Positions 7,486 to 14,976 are shown, counted from the stretch's first letter. The stretch: DNA of 15,709 nt from CAYVOV01 sp964453525 (GCA_964453525.1 CAYVOV010000035.1:1-15709); one strand, 5' to 3'. Notes: generated from the letters alone by a model not told the origin. A program made the numbers and translations.

Positions 7486-8457
7486 TTAATGACCTCTCAT
7501 TCTCATTCTTCTTTTTAGATTCTGCATCTGGTCTACTTCTTGCTCCCTGATGGCGCGACCGGTAAGTTTTAGAAAGACATCTTCGAGTGTCGGCCGATGA
7601 AGACCTATGGAAATAAGACGTACGGGAAAGCGAGAAACAAAGCTAGGTAAGAATTCCTCACCATGAGACACGGTAAATCTAATTGTTCCGTTCTCCTGGC
7701 TCGACTGGAGATCATATTGGTTCTTCAGCAAGCGTACCGCCTTTTCATCATCCTCTGTCTTTATTGTTACCACATCGCCGCCAACAGCATCCTTGAGCTT
7801 ATCCGGCGTATCCAGCGCTACAATTTCACCGTAGTCAATAACAGCAATGCGGTCGCAGTTTTCAGCCTCATCCATATAATGTGTAGTCATGAATATGGCT
7901 AGATTTTCCCTTTTCCGTAATTCATGGATATGGTTCCATATCCGGTTTCTGGTTTGCGGGTCAAGTCCTAATGTAGGTTCGTCCAAGAATAACACCTTCG
8001 GGTGGTGCAACAGACCGCGGGCAATCTCCAAACGGCGTTTCATACCCCCTGAATAAGTGTCAATTTTCTCCTTCCTTCTATCCCATAGTTCTACCATTTC
8101 GAGTAACTCCTTCATTCGCAGCTCCAAGGCTTCCTTGGGGATACTGTAGGCATAAGCATGGAAACGCAGGTTTTGTTCCGCCGTCAAATAATCGTCCAGC
8201 GCCGGTTCCTGAAAGACCAGACCGATTGATGCCCGTACCTGGTCGCGCTCTTTAATTACATTAAAACCGTTGACTATTGCCTCCCCTTCGGTAGGTGCGA
8301 GTAGCGTACATAGCATGTTAATAGTGGTTGTTTTACCCGCGCCATTGGGGCCCAAGAAACCAAATATCTCGCCCTCCTGAACTCCAAAAGAAACACCTTT
8401 CACTGCCTCTAATTTACCAAACCTTTTCACAAGATTTTTTGAATTAATCACTTCCAT
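7486..8457 (-). CDS. ABC transporter ATP-binding protein (DrrA-like)
   Basis: A 323-residue ATPase powering the adjacent permease. All nucleotide-binding motifs are intact: Walker A GPNGAGKT (36-43), Q-loop VFQEP (Q83), signature YSGGM (135-139), Walker B VLFLDEP (155-161) with D-loop GLDP, and switch histidine H193 in TTHYMDEAE. The signature Ser replaces the more common LSGGQ end, as is typical for DrrA-type proteins. Residues 225-310 form the C-terminal extension (DUF4162-like: VVTIKTEDDEKAV...RPTLEDVFLKLTGRAIRE) found in exporters of this class. The start ATG has AAGGGG upstream. The gene lies 68 bp after the AbrB regulator and 6 bp before the permease, so it is co-transcribed with both. 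Confidence 0.92.
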   Translation of the reverse strand: MEVINSKNLVKRFGKLEAVKGVSFGVQEGEIFGFLGPNGAGKTTTINMLCTLLAPTEGEAIVNGFNVIKERDQVRASIGLVFQEPALDDYLTAEQNLRFHAYAYSIPKEALELRMKELLEMVELWDRRKEKIDTYSGGMKRRLEIARGLLHHPKVLFLDEPTLGLDPQTRNRIWNHIHELRKRENLAIFMTTHYMDEAENCDRIAVIDYGEIVALDTPDKLKDAVGGDVVTIKTEDDEKAVRLLKNQYDLQSSQENGTIRFTVSHGEEFLPSFVSRFPVRLISIGLHRPTLEDVFLKLTGRAIREQEVDQMQNLKRRMRMRGH

Positions 8458-8525
8458 TTCTTTCCCCTTCTTCTTTTAGTGACTTGTCAGCGCCTCAAGC
8501 TATTCAACAAGGATGTAAATATATG

Positions 8526-8801
8526 TCATTTACTACCCTTGTCTAAATCCCTATCAATTTTAAGCATTTCTTCAAAACGAGTAAGCATTCCGGTAGCCAT
8601 GGCGATAAATTCCGAAACAGTCTCGGCTTTGGTAAGCATAAGTCCACCACGGCCTCGGCTACCGAATACAAGCAGCTTGGTAGTAGGCGTCATTCCAAAA
8701 TCCCTACGCGCTTCCGCAGGTATAACTACCTGGCCTCGCTCGCCGACTGTTGCTGCCCCATAAAATTTAGGTGCGTTTTGCTTGAAGAGATTACTTTCCA
8801 T
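8526..8801 (-). CDS. AbrB/SpoVT-family transcriptional regulator (short form)
   Basis: A 91-residue regulator starting at the ATG at 8801, which is residue 223 of a longer open frame. The swapped-hairpin AbrB DNA-binding domain is clear: FYGAATVGERGQVVIPAEARRDFGM, then LLVFGS and GGLMLTKAE. A short helical tail follows (EFIAMATGMLTRFEEMLKID), probably for dimerisation. I favour this start because GAGAGGG lies about 9 bases before it and an extended -10 promoter 35 bases before it, and because stand-alone AbrB proteins of this length are the family norm. It leads the unit regulator, ATPase, permease, and probably controls the exporter in response to growth state or substrate (inference). Confidence 0.75.
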   Translation of the reverse strand: MESNLFKQNAPKFYGAATVGERGQVVIPAEARRDFGMTPTTKLLVFGSRGRGGLMLTKAETVSEFIAMATGMLTRFEEMLKIDRDLDKGSK

Positions 8802-9467
8802 TCCACTTACCCTCTCTAAAGAATACGAATAGTGTATTATATCATATTTTTCATACTCATTCGCTCTAATAAATGGTCTTATATGTCGCATATCACCATA
8901 ATTCGGATATTTAAATACTCCGCGTAATGTGTCTTCCGTTTCTCTGTGGAATTTCATTTTCTCCCCCAAGATAACACAGAACAACCTAATCCACCGGCAG
9001 TCGGTTGCTTCTTGAGATTGGTGCCAATAACTTTTTGATACTGCCTCGGACAACTTCTGCCAATCATCTTTCGGTATTGGCCTATCTAAAGAATCCTTCC
9101 AGTCATCAATGGCTGGTATACTTGAGAACAAAGTTAGCGGACGTAGAGCCATTTTTACTTCATCTGACCAAGATGAAGCTCTTACTATAAATCTCTTTCT
9201 TTTAGCTTTAGGAAATTTACCTATTCCGCTTAGCGTTACGTTGTAGCAATCGGGGTTTTTAAGTATGTAATCTGCAATGTACCTGAAGAAGCTGAGAGCC
9301 TTTTCTCTTTCTACATTTCCAATAACCAATACTGCCCACAGCATTTCAGGGAGCCTTTCATCAATCCAAGATGAAGGGGTCATCTTAAATCTTAAAAACG
9401 GGGGTTTTAGTTCCTTTTTGTACCTTGTGTGTTCTGAAAGTTTGCTATCAATTCTATTCTTAGTCAT
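8526..9467 (-). CDS. Hypothetical protein, open in frame through the AbrB gene
   Basis: The full frame encodes 313 residues. Residues 1-222 are not assignable to a family I can name. They contain PPFLRFKMTPSSWIDERLPEMLWAVLVIG, a helical region and a basic IGKFPKAKRKRFIVRA stretch. The PSSWIDERLPEMLWA motif resembles the front of longer hypothetical proteins I have seen in scattered bacteria, which would make this a 3'-truncated copy. No stop separates it from the AbrB domain (223-313). Either it is a real fusion, or the truncated gene happens to read into AbrB. No good ribosome site precedes the ATG at 9467. A TGATAAAAT element ends just 5 bases before it, which might give a nearly leaderless message. 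Confidence 0.5.
   Translation of the reverse strand: MTKNRIDSKLSEHTRYKKELKPPFLRFKMTPSSWIDERLPEMLWAVLVIGNVEREKALSFFRYIADYILKNPDCYNVTLSGIGKFPKAKRKRFIVRASSWSDEVKMALRPLTLFSSIPAIDDWKDSLDRPIPKDDWQKLSEAVSKSYWHQSQEATDCRWIRLFCVILGEKMKFHRETEDTLRGVFKYPNYGDMRHIRPFIRANEYEKYDIIHYSYSLERVSGMESNLFKQNAPKFYGAATVGERGQVVIPAEARRDFGMTPTTKLLVFGSRGRGGLMLTKAETVSEFIAMATGMLTRFEEMLKIDRDLDKGSK
8836..8844 (-). promoter_or_regulatory. Extended -10 promoter for AbrB and the ABC exporter
   Basis: On the minus strand TGATATAAT is a perfect extended -10 (TGn plus TATAAT). No good -35 is seen 17 bases upstream, which extended -10 promoters tolerate. The start point would be near 8829, about 28 bases before the AbrB ATG. It lies inside the end of the upstream hypothetical reading frame. 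Confidence 0.55.
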
Positions 9468-9932
9468 AATTCATTTTATCATGTTTGGGTGAGTTGGTTT
9501 CGCAAATCAAGGTGGGTAATTGCTTAGCTATATATGCTCCTTCAATGTTACTATGGCCTATTCTCCAACCAACGCCATATAAGATTCAGGATAATAGTAA
9601 AATGCACATTTCTCGGTTTTGTTCAATTCACCTTAAACAACAAAAAGTCATTAAGTGAAATCAGAAGAACTAGCACGTTTATGTGAGTAATCCCTCCAGA
9701 GGCAACAGAAAAGCAAACATAAAGTGGCAGGTTTCTTTATACAATCCGCCATTCTGTATATTAGAGGAGGCTTCATCAGAGCAACCTAATTGCTGGGAGC
9801 TCCAGGACTTTTTTACTACTCAAATTAGCCCATATGGGTGATTGTTTAATAAAGGTGACCATTGTATATTCAGAATAATCAGAATTCATCTGTGATTACT
9901 GGTGAAATTATGAAAGCTTAAAGGGCAACAGA
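9468..9932. other. Divergent intergenic region
   Basis: About 465 bases between a minus-strand and a plus-strand gene, so promoters for both are expected. Stops occur in all frames. The only structure noted is a short inverted repeat TATACA / TGTATA (9738-9743 and 9755-9760). I find no RNA gene or riboswitch that I can support. Confidence 0.35.
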
Positions 9933-10154
9933 ATGGCTATGAAATCAGCTTATCAAGAAAACACGCTGCCAGCAAGATTGTTATCAGTAAATGAAGTTGC
10001 TGGCTTCCTAGGTGTTCATCCAAACACAGTCAGGCGATGGGAAAAGACTGGCTTATTAAAATCGTATGATATAGGGCTCCGGCGCAACCTGAGATTTAAA
10101 CAGGAAGACGTCATTGATTTCCTTCATAAGAAACAGAAAGGCAGAATAGACTGA
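9933..10154 (+). CDS. Excisionase-type helix-turn-helix protein
   Basis: A 73-residue basic DNA-binding protein of the HTH_17 / excisionase (MerR-like) class. The motif LLSVNEVAGFLGVHPNTVRRWEKTGLL (16-42) is the helix-turn-helix, followed by the short wing LRRNLRFKQEDVIDFL (53-64). Proteins of this size serve as recombination directionality factors of mobile elements or as simple regulators; sequence alone cannot separate these. No integrase is nearby. It lies about 145 bp before cheR on the same strand and could regulate that operon. I see no strong ribosome site: GGGCAACAG precedes the ATG. Confidence 0.75.
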   Translation: MAMKSAYQENTLPARLLSVNEVAGFLGVHPNTVRRWEKTGLLKSYDIGLRRNLRFKQEDVIDFLHKKQKGRID

Positions 10155-10298
10155 GCATCACTGTATATCGACTTCAGTTAGCTTGGGGACATGGCCTGAC
10201 CAAAAGAGAAGGCAGGTAGAAACATCATAGCGAAACCACAGTATGTTTTTAGTCGGACTCACAATCTTTATTATGAATACGATTGGTCTGGAGTACTC

Positions 10299-11144
10299 GT
10301 GATTACTCAGAATGAAGCCAGGGCTCTTGATGAGCTTCTGCAGAAGGTTTATCAGGATGGGGGATACGACTTCCGGGAGTATAGGCGAAGTACGGTGATT
10401 CGTCGGTTGCAAAGGAGGCTGCACGCCACTGGATCAAACGTATACCTGGATTACATGGAGTTTCTGGATACTCATCCCGAGGAGTATGAGAGGTTTGCTG
10501 ATGACCTTGCCATAAACGTAAGCGGTTTTTTCAGAAGCCCTTACGCGTTTCAGCAGATGTCTAAGATAGTTTCACCAGAACTTATATCATATAAGAAAGA
10601 GAAAGGGGAGCAAAGTCTAAAATTCTGGAGTACGGCTTGTTCTCGGGGTGAAGAGCCATACTCTATAGCTATACTGCTTTCCGAATTCCTAGGCGATGAA
10701 CTTAAAGATTTTGATGTATCAGTCTATGCTACCGATATTAACCAGCAGGCACTTAAGGAGGCGAAGGCTGGAGTATTTTCGCCAAAGGATGTTGAGCAAG
10801 TCCCTTCATTGGTTCGCGAAAAGTATTTCCGCCTTGATGATGAGGGGTATGTTGTGAGGACTGACATTAAGCGAATGATGCATTTCTCCTATTTTGACCT
10901 AACTGCTCCCGCCGAGCAACTATCCCCAATCTGGGATTGCATATTCTGCTGTAATGTTTTGATATATTTTCAGAAACAGCTTCAGGATAAGGTGCTGAGT
11001 ATGCTTTATTATTCCCTGTCTACCCCGGGCTACCTGGTTCTTGGCGAGGTTGAGACGCCAACAAATGATATCCGCGAGAAGCTGGAGTGCCTTGATGCCA
11101 GGGCAAGAATATATAAGAAAAATGGAACGAGTGACCATCTCTAA
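10299..11144 (+). CDS. cheR: CheR-type protein-glutamate methyltransferase
   Basis: A 281-residue SAM-dependent methyltransferase that esterifies glutamates on signalling proteins, classically chemoreceptors. Residues 1-75 are the helical CheR N-terminal domain (REYRRSTVIRRLQRRL; VYLDYMEFLDTHPEEYERFADDLAINV). The catalytic domain shows FFRSPYAF (77-84), the SAM loop FWSTACSRGEEPYSIA (109-124), acidic ATDIN (144-148) and NVLIYF (219-224), and ends in RARIYKK. Length is typical. One change is seen: the usual FCRNVLIYF reads FCCNVLIYF. There is no pentapeptide-tether domain and no fused CheB. The start is GTG, with TGGAG about 5 bases upstream. It is the first gene of a five-gene signalling operon with no receptor, CheA, CheW or CheB, so its substrate must be elsewhere or be an operon protein. 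Confidence 0.9.
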   Translation: MITQNEARALDELLQKVYQDGGYDFREYRRSTVIRRLQRRLHATGSNVYLDYMEFLDTHPEEYERFADDLAINVSGFFRSPYAFQQMSKIVSPELISYKKEKGEQSLKFWSTACSRGEEPYSIAILLSEFLGDELKDFDVSVYATDINQQALKEAKAGVFSPKDVEQVPSLVREKYFRLDDEGYVVRTDIKRMMHFSYFDLTAPAEQLSPIWDCIFCCNVLIYFQKQLQDKVLSMLYYSLSTPGYLVLGEVETPTNDIREKLECLDARARIYKKNGTSDHL

Positions 11145-11164
11145 GAAATAAAAAGGAGGGAGAA

Positions 11165-11545
11165 ATGGAAGATAAAGATAGAGAAATGTGGGTAGGGAAG
11201 AATAGAATATATCTTGGTCCGGATAATATACTTCGTATTACCGGTGTAGGGGAAATTGATGAGGAAACTATGAGTATGATGTACGATACTTTTCTTAAGT
11301 TTGCAACCATGGTTGAAGGGAAAGTTAAAGTCATTATTGATCTCAATGAAACGGGAAAGATGTCGACGGGGGCTAGAAAGGCGGCGGCGAAAATGGCGGA
11401 TGATGAGAAATTTGGGAAGATGGCTTTTTTCGGTCTGCATCCAGTGGCAAGAGTGATTGCCTCCTTTTTTATGGGTATTGCCCAAAAAAAGGATATGCGT
11501 CTTTTCAGGACAGAGGCAGAGGCTCTTGCCTGGCTTAAGGAGTAA
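11165..11545 (+). CDS. SpoIIAA-like STAS-domain protein
   Basis: A 126-residue soluble protein resembling the SpoIIAA-like (PF11964) branch of STAS proteins. Visible features are an opening strand RIYLGPDNILRITGVGEID (14-32), the helix EETMSMMYDTFLKFATMVEG, strand KVKVIIDLNETGKMSTGARKAA (53-74) and a closing strand/helix KMAFFGLHPVARVIASFF and FRTEAEALAWLKE. The DLNETGKMSTGARK loop lies where anti-anti-sigma factors carry their phosphorylated serine (S67 or T68 here), although the motif is not the classical DSSG. It has a strong AAGGAGG ribosome site and lies 20 bp after cheR. In this operon it may act as a switch or scaffold between the kinases and an unseen partner. This family is also often found as orphans of unknown role. 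Confidence 0.78.
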   Translation: MEDKDREMWVGKNRIYLGPDNILRITGVGEIDEETMSMMYDTFLKFATMVEGKVKVIIDLNETGKMSTGARKAAAKMADDEKFGKMAFFGLHPVARVIASFFMGIAQKKDMRLFRTEAEALAWLKE

Positions 11546-11618
11546 TATATACACCGTACAGAGACCATACAAACACAGATTAACATTCGCGATCTGTGTG
11601 AGCTCAAGGAGATAAATG

Positions 11619-12836
11619 ATGGATAAAACTTCAGAAAAAGAGCGCACAAATGAGCTGGTTGAAGCTGTTCTGAAAGTGGCACGGGGAGATTACTCTGCTC
11701 AGGTCAAACTTTCAGGTAAAAATGATGAGCTTGATTCGCTTGCTATGGGCTTTAATATGATGGTAGACGACCTTAAAGTAGGTACAGTTGGACTTGAATA
11801 TGCTGCTAATAGAATAGAAGAAATGCTCAGCGTTATCCAGAGAGTGGCTAGAGGTGATTATGCTGTAGTTTGTGAACTCGGCGATAAAAATGATATTTTC
11901 GATGCTCTTGGAATGGGCGTAAACATGATGATTGACGAAATCAGAGATAATACTGAAAAACTTCGCCAAGCGAACGAGCAACTGGAAGTACAAAACGAGG
12001 AGCTTCGTGTTGTTAATGAGGAGCTACGGGCTACTGAGGAGGAGCTTAGGGCATCCAATGAGGAACTGAGAGCTACCGAAGAAGAACTGCGCGCCAGCAA
12101 CGAAGAGCTTCAGGCTGCCAATGAGGAACTGAGAGAAGCACAGGAGAAGGTTATTCGTTCAGAGAGGCTAGCAGCAATTGGGCAACTGGCAGGAGGTGTG
12201 GGACATGAGCTAAGAAACCCATTGGGTGCTATTAAAAACGCTGTTTACTACGTGAGAGGTAAGGTCGCAAATAGCGGCCTAGCACAGCAAGAGCCTCGTG
12301 TCATGGAATTTCTTGACATTGTGGATGATGAAATAAACTCCTCCAATAAAATTATTAGCGACCTTCTTGGATTCTCACGTGTGGGTAAGCCAGCGGTCTC
12401 GCCCATCAGGGTAGAGGGGATAATTGACGATGCCATCTCACATAGCCATATTCCAGAGAATATTGAGTTAAACAAGAAACTCGATACCAGCCTGCCCGCA
12501 GTTGAGATAGACACCGACCAGATTCGTCAGGTAATGGTGAATATTATTACCAACGGGACACAGGCTATGCCCGAAGGGGGCAAGCTGACAATAGAAGCCA
12601 AGAGGAATGATAACTTCTTGGAGTTAAAGATTTCTGATAATGGTGTTGGGATACCTGACGATATTATAGGTAAAATTTTTGACCCACTCTATACCACCAG
12701 GGCCAAGGGTATAGGGCTGGGACTGGCCGTCTGCAAGTCAATTATCGATAGACACGATGGGCATATTGACGTAGAGAGCAGCGTGGGAAAGGGAACTACC
12801 TTTACCATAAAGTTGCCTCTTGAAGGAGGTAAATAA
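11619..12836 (+). CDS. Soluble histidine kinase: HAMP-HAMP, EE-heptad coiled coil, HisKA, HATPase
   Basis: About 405 residues (numbered here from the ATG at 11616; the second ATG, 11619, is better spaced from AAGGAG). There is no membrane segment. Two divergent HAMP-like repeats come first (12-57 and 70-113), each with VARGDY and a later GxNMMxDE. A coiled coil (about 112-185) follows, built of heptads EELRATE, EELRASN, EELQAAN. HisKA has H197 in GHELRNP. HATPase has N309/N313, G1 box DNGVGIP (342-347), F box FDPLYTT and G2 box GIGLGL (365-370). All catalytic elements are intact, so autophosphorylation is expected. The heptads match the EExxA[ST] chemoreceptor methylation consensus, and cheR is in the same operon. 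Its stop overlaps the next start (TAATG), so translation is coupled to the REC-REC protein, its likely target. Confidence 0.9.
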   Translation: MDKTSEKERTNELVEAVLKVARGDYSAQVKLSGKNDELDSLAMGFNMMVDDLKVGTVGLEYAANRIEEMLSVIQRVARGDYAVVCELGDKNDIFDALGMGVNMMIDEIRDNTEKLRQANEQLEVQNEELRVVNEELRATEEELRASNEELRATEEELRASNEELQAANEELREAQEKVIRSERLAAIGQLAGGVGHELRNPLGAIKNAVYYVRGKVANSGLAQQEPRVMEFLDIVDDEINSSNKIISDLLGFSRVGKPAVSPIRVEGIIDDAISHSHIPENIELNKKLDTSLPAVEIDTDQIRQVMVNIITNGTQAMPEGGKLTIEAKRNDNFLELKISDNGVGIPDDIIGKIFDPLYTTRAKGIGLGLAVCKSIIDRHDGHIDVESSVGKGTTFTIKLPLEGGK

Positions 12837-13567
12837 TGGGAAAGACTAACATTCTAGTGGTGGATGACATCCGGAGCATGCGCCTTACACTAGGCGGGAT
12901 ACTGGAAGACGAAGGGCATAATGTAGTTACTGTTGAGGATGGCTATCAGGCCATTGAAGCAGTGAAGAAGACTCACTTTGATGCCATCTTTATGGATATA
13001 AAGATGCCGGGAATAAACGGGGTTCAGACATTCAGGGAGGTCAAGAAGATAGAACCCAAAGCGGCAGTGGTCATGATGACTGCCTATTCTGTAGAGGACC
13101 TGGTCAAGGAAGCCCTGGAGGAGGGAGCCTATGCTGTTGTCTATAAACCATTCGATATTGACAAAATCATAGCCCTTATTCAAGAGTTGCTTGGCGATAA
13201 AACCCTTATACTGGTGGTTGATGACCAGTTTGGTGACCGAGAAACGCTAAAGGTAACACTGGGTGACAAGGGGTACCGGGTAGCTACCGCCGCCGATGGT
13301 TCTGAGGCTATAAAGATGGTCAAAGAAAGACATTATGATATAATCTTCCTGGATATAAGACTGCCCGATATGAATGGCGTTCAGACCTTTGAGCAGGTTA
13401 AGGAAATTGACGCCGATATAGCAGTTATTATGATGACCGGTTACACCGAGGAGGAGTTAGTAAAGAGGGCAGTAAGTGCGGGTGCCTACACCTATGTGTA
13501 TAAACCTTTTGATATGGACAAGGTAATAACACTGGTAGAGAAGATAGTCAAGGAGAAGAATGGATAA
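12836..13567 (+). CDS. Tandem receiver protein (REC-REC)
   Basis: A 243-residue protein made of two complete CheY-like receivers and nothing else. REC1 has D10/D11, phospho-acceptor D54 (IFMDIKMP), T82 and K104. REC2 has D129/D130, D173 (IFLDIRLP), T201 and K223. Both therefore keep every residue needed for phosphorylation. The two are so alike (NGVQTF, VKEID/VKKIE, VYKPFDxDKxI) that an internal duplication is likely. No DNA-binding or enzyme output domain is present, so it should act by protein contact or as a phosphate relay or sink between the two kinases of the operon. It overlaps both neighbours by one base (TAATG junctions), implying balanced synthesis. Confidence 0.92.
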   Translation: MGKTNILVVDDIRSMRLTLGGILEDEGHNVVTVEDGYQAIEAVKKTHFDAIFMDIKMPGINGVQTFREVKKIEPKAAVVMMTAYSVEDLVKEALEEGAYAVVYKPFDIDKIIALIQELLGDKTLILVVDDQFGDRETLKVTLGDKGYRVATAADGSEAIKMVKERHYDIIFLDIRLPDMNGVQTFEQVKEIDADIAVIMMTGYTEEELVKRAVSAGAYTYVYKPFDMDKVITLVEKIVKEKNG

Positions 13568-14820
13568 TGCCGGAGCCAGCCACCATTATTGTAGTTGAGG
13601 ATGACGCAGGAGCAAGAGTTACTCTATGCGGCATACTTGAGGATGCCGGCTACAAGGTTATCGGGTTGGGGAAAGGGGCTGATGCCCTTGAGGAAATACA
13701 GAAGAAATCCATTGAGGTCATTATCACCGATATAAGATTGCCTGATGTTGATGGGATGGAGATACTGCAACTAGCCAAGGAGACAAACCCCGATACTGCG
13801 GTGATTATGATGACCGGTTATGCCAGCGTAGAGACAGCAATAAACGCAGTAAACGAGGGTGCCTACGCCTATTTTATCAAGCCGGTCAATCCAGATGAGT
13901 TAAAGACCGCCATTACTAATGCCCTTAAGCAGCAAAGGCTCTCGCTGGAGAATAAAAAGCTTGTAGAAAGTCTACAACACTCCAATAAGCTATTCTATGA
14001 AGCTAATGAAGCATTGAAGAATGAAATTACTGAACGCAGGCAGGCAGAGGAAAAGATACAGGAGCTTTACCACAAAGAAACGGAACTTAGGCAGAAACTT
14101 GAAGCTGAGATAGATAAAAGAATCGAATTTACCAGAGCATTAGTGCATGAGCTAAAGACCCCACTTACTCCGATGGTTGCTGCAAGCGAATTATTGATGG
14201 AGGAAATTCCAGAGGGTGCATTGTTTCGAATAGCCAGATCCATCAACGCGGGTTCAAACACTCTTAGCAAGAGAATTGATCAATTACTAGATGTGGCAAG
14301 GGGTGAAGTGGGTCTGTTAGAACTTGATTATAAGGAAATTGATCTATTAGAGTTCTTTCATAAAGTGGCTGACGACATGACTCCACTAGCTTCCAGCAGC
14401 GACCAACAGTTGAATCTGAAACTGCCGATTTCCCTGCCGCCGGTCTGGGTAGACGAGGATCGCCTACGCCAGGTTGTTGTTAACCTCTTGGGCAACAGCT
14501 TCAAGTTCACTCCCGAAGGAGGAAAAATCACCCTGAGAGTTAAGAATAAAGATGACGCTCTAATTGTTGAAGTCGAGGACACTGGTTATGGCATACCTGT
14601 TGACCAACAACAACAGCTATTTGAGGCATATTACCGTGTGAAAAGCGAAAGGCAAACTCGCAGCGGCCTGGGGTTGGGGCTTGCTCTTTGTAAGATGATA
14701 GTAGAGCTTCATGGAGGAAAGATATGGTTCGAAAGTCAACCGGGTAAGGGCAGTACGTTTAGCTTTTCCTTGCCACTTAAAGCTGCCAACAAGAGAAAAA
14801 AGGCTTCGGAACACGAATAA
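13567..14820 (+). CDS. Hybrid histidine kinase: REC, coiled coil, HisKA, HATPase
   Basis: A 417-residue soluble kinase with its receiver in front. REC (5-120) has E11/D12/D13, phospho-acceptor D55 (IITDIRLP), T83 in MMTGYAS and K105 in IKPV, close to NtrC-type receivers. A long coiled coil (122-190; SLENKKLVESL, ITERRQAEEKIQELYHKE) leads to HisKA with H194 in HELKTPLTP. HATPase carries the N box VVNLLGNSFKF, G1 box DTGYGIP, F box FEAYYRV and G2 box SGLGLGLALCK. No sensor or membrane segment is visible, so its input is probably phosphorylation of the receiver, for instance by the upstream HAMP kinase. That would make it an intermediate in a multi-step relay. It is the last large gene of the operon. 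Its partner response regulator with an output domain is not in the window. Confidence 0.92.
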   Translation: MPEPATIIVVEDDAGARVTLCGILEDAGYKVIGLGKGADALEEIQKKSIEVIITDIRLPDVDGMEILQLAKETNPDTAVIMMTGYASVETAINAVNEGAYAYFIKPVNPDELKTAITNALKQQRLSLENKKLVESLQHSNKLFYEANEALKNEITERRQAEEKIQELYHKETELRQKLEAEIDKRIEFTRALVHELKTPLTPMVAASELLMEEIPEGALFRIARSINAGSNTLSKRIDQLLDVARGEVGLLELDYKEIDLLEFFHKVADDMTPLASSSDQQLNLKLPISLPPVWVDEDRLRQVVVNLLGNSFKFTPEGGKITLRVKNKDDALIVEVEDTGYGIPVDQQQQLFEAYYRVKSERQTRSGLGLGLALCKMIVELHGGKIWFESQPGKGSTFSFSLPLKAANKRKKASEHE

Positions 14821-14840
14821 CCCTAAGAAAGTTCTTATTT

Positions 14841-14951
14841 ATGTTTGACGGTGATATTTTGGGAGAAAATATTACAGGTATTGCAAAGGTTATTGGTATT
14901 GTAGGAATTGGCTTGATAGCTACATCCAATTTTACCTTACTCAAGCGGTAG
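14841..14951 (+). CDS. Possible 36-residue small membrane peptide
   Basis: A short open frame 20 bases after the hybrid kinase gene. It encodes an acidic start (MFDGDILGEN), a hydrophobic glycine/isoleucine stretch of about 18 residues (AKVIGIVGIGLIATS) and a basic end (LLKR), the pattern of a single-span peptide. The ribosome site is weak (AAGAAAG, 9 bases upstream). A short hairpin with a T-run overlaps its stop codon, consistent with the end of a transcript. It is too short to exclude chance. Confidence 0.35.
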   Translation: MFDGDILGENITGIAKVIGIVGIGLIATSNFTLLKR

Positions 14952-14976
14952 AGCAACCGAGCGGAAGACCGTTTTT
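14946..14976 (+). terminator. Possible terminator of the signalling operon
   Basis: CGGT at 14946-14949 can pair with ACCG at 14956-14959 or with ACCG at 14968-14971, and the latter is followed directly by TTTTT. A short GCGG-AAGA-CCG hairpin sits before the same T-run. The stems are short, so this is a modest call. Confidence 0.35.

Noticed and set aside
9670..9770. Possible cyclic-di-GMP riboswitch (GCAAAC-containing stretch)
   Set aside because: The required stems and conserved receptor bases could not be drawn, and the next gene start is too far away.
11020..11682. Minus-strand open frames of 220 and 168 codons
   Set aside because: They run antisense across the end of cheR, the STAS gene and the kinase start, all supported by domains and ribosome sites; their translations look like reversed coding sequence.
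14930..14960. tRNA D-arm-like string (CTCAAGCGGTAGAGCA)
   Set aside because: It resembles a D-arm, but no acceptor stem or anticodon stem pairs around it, and it coincides with the end of a small open frame and a terminator-like hairpin. Probably chance.
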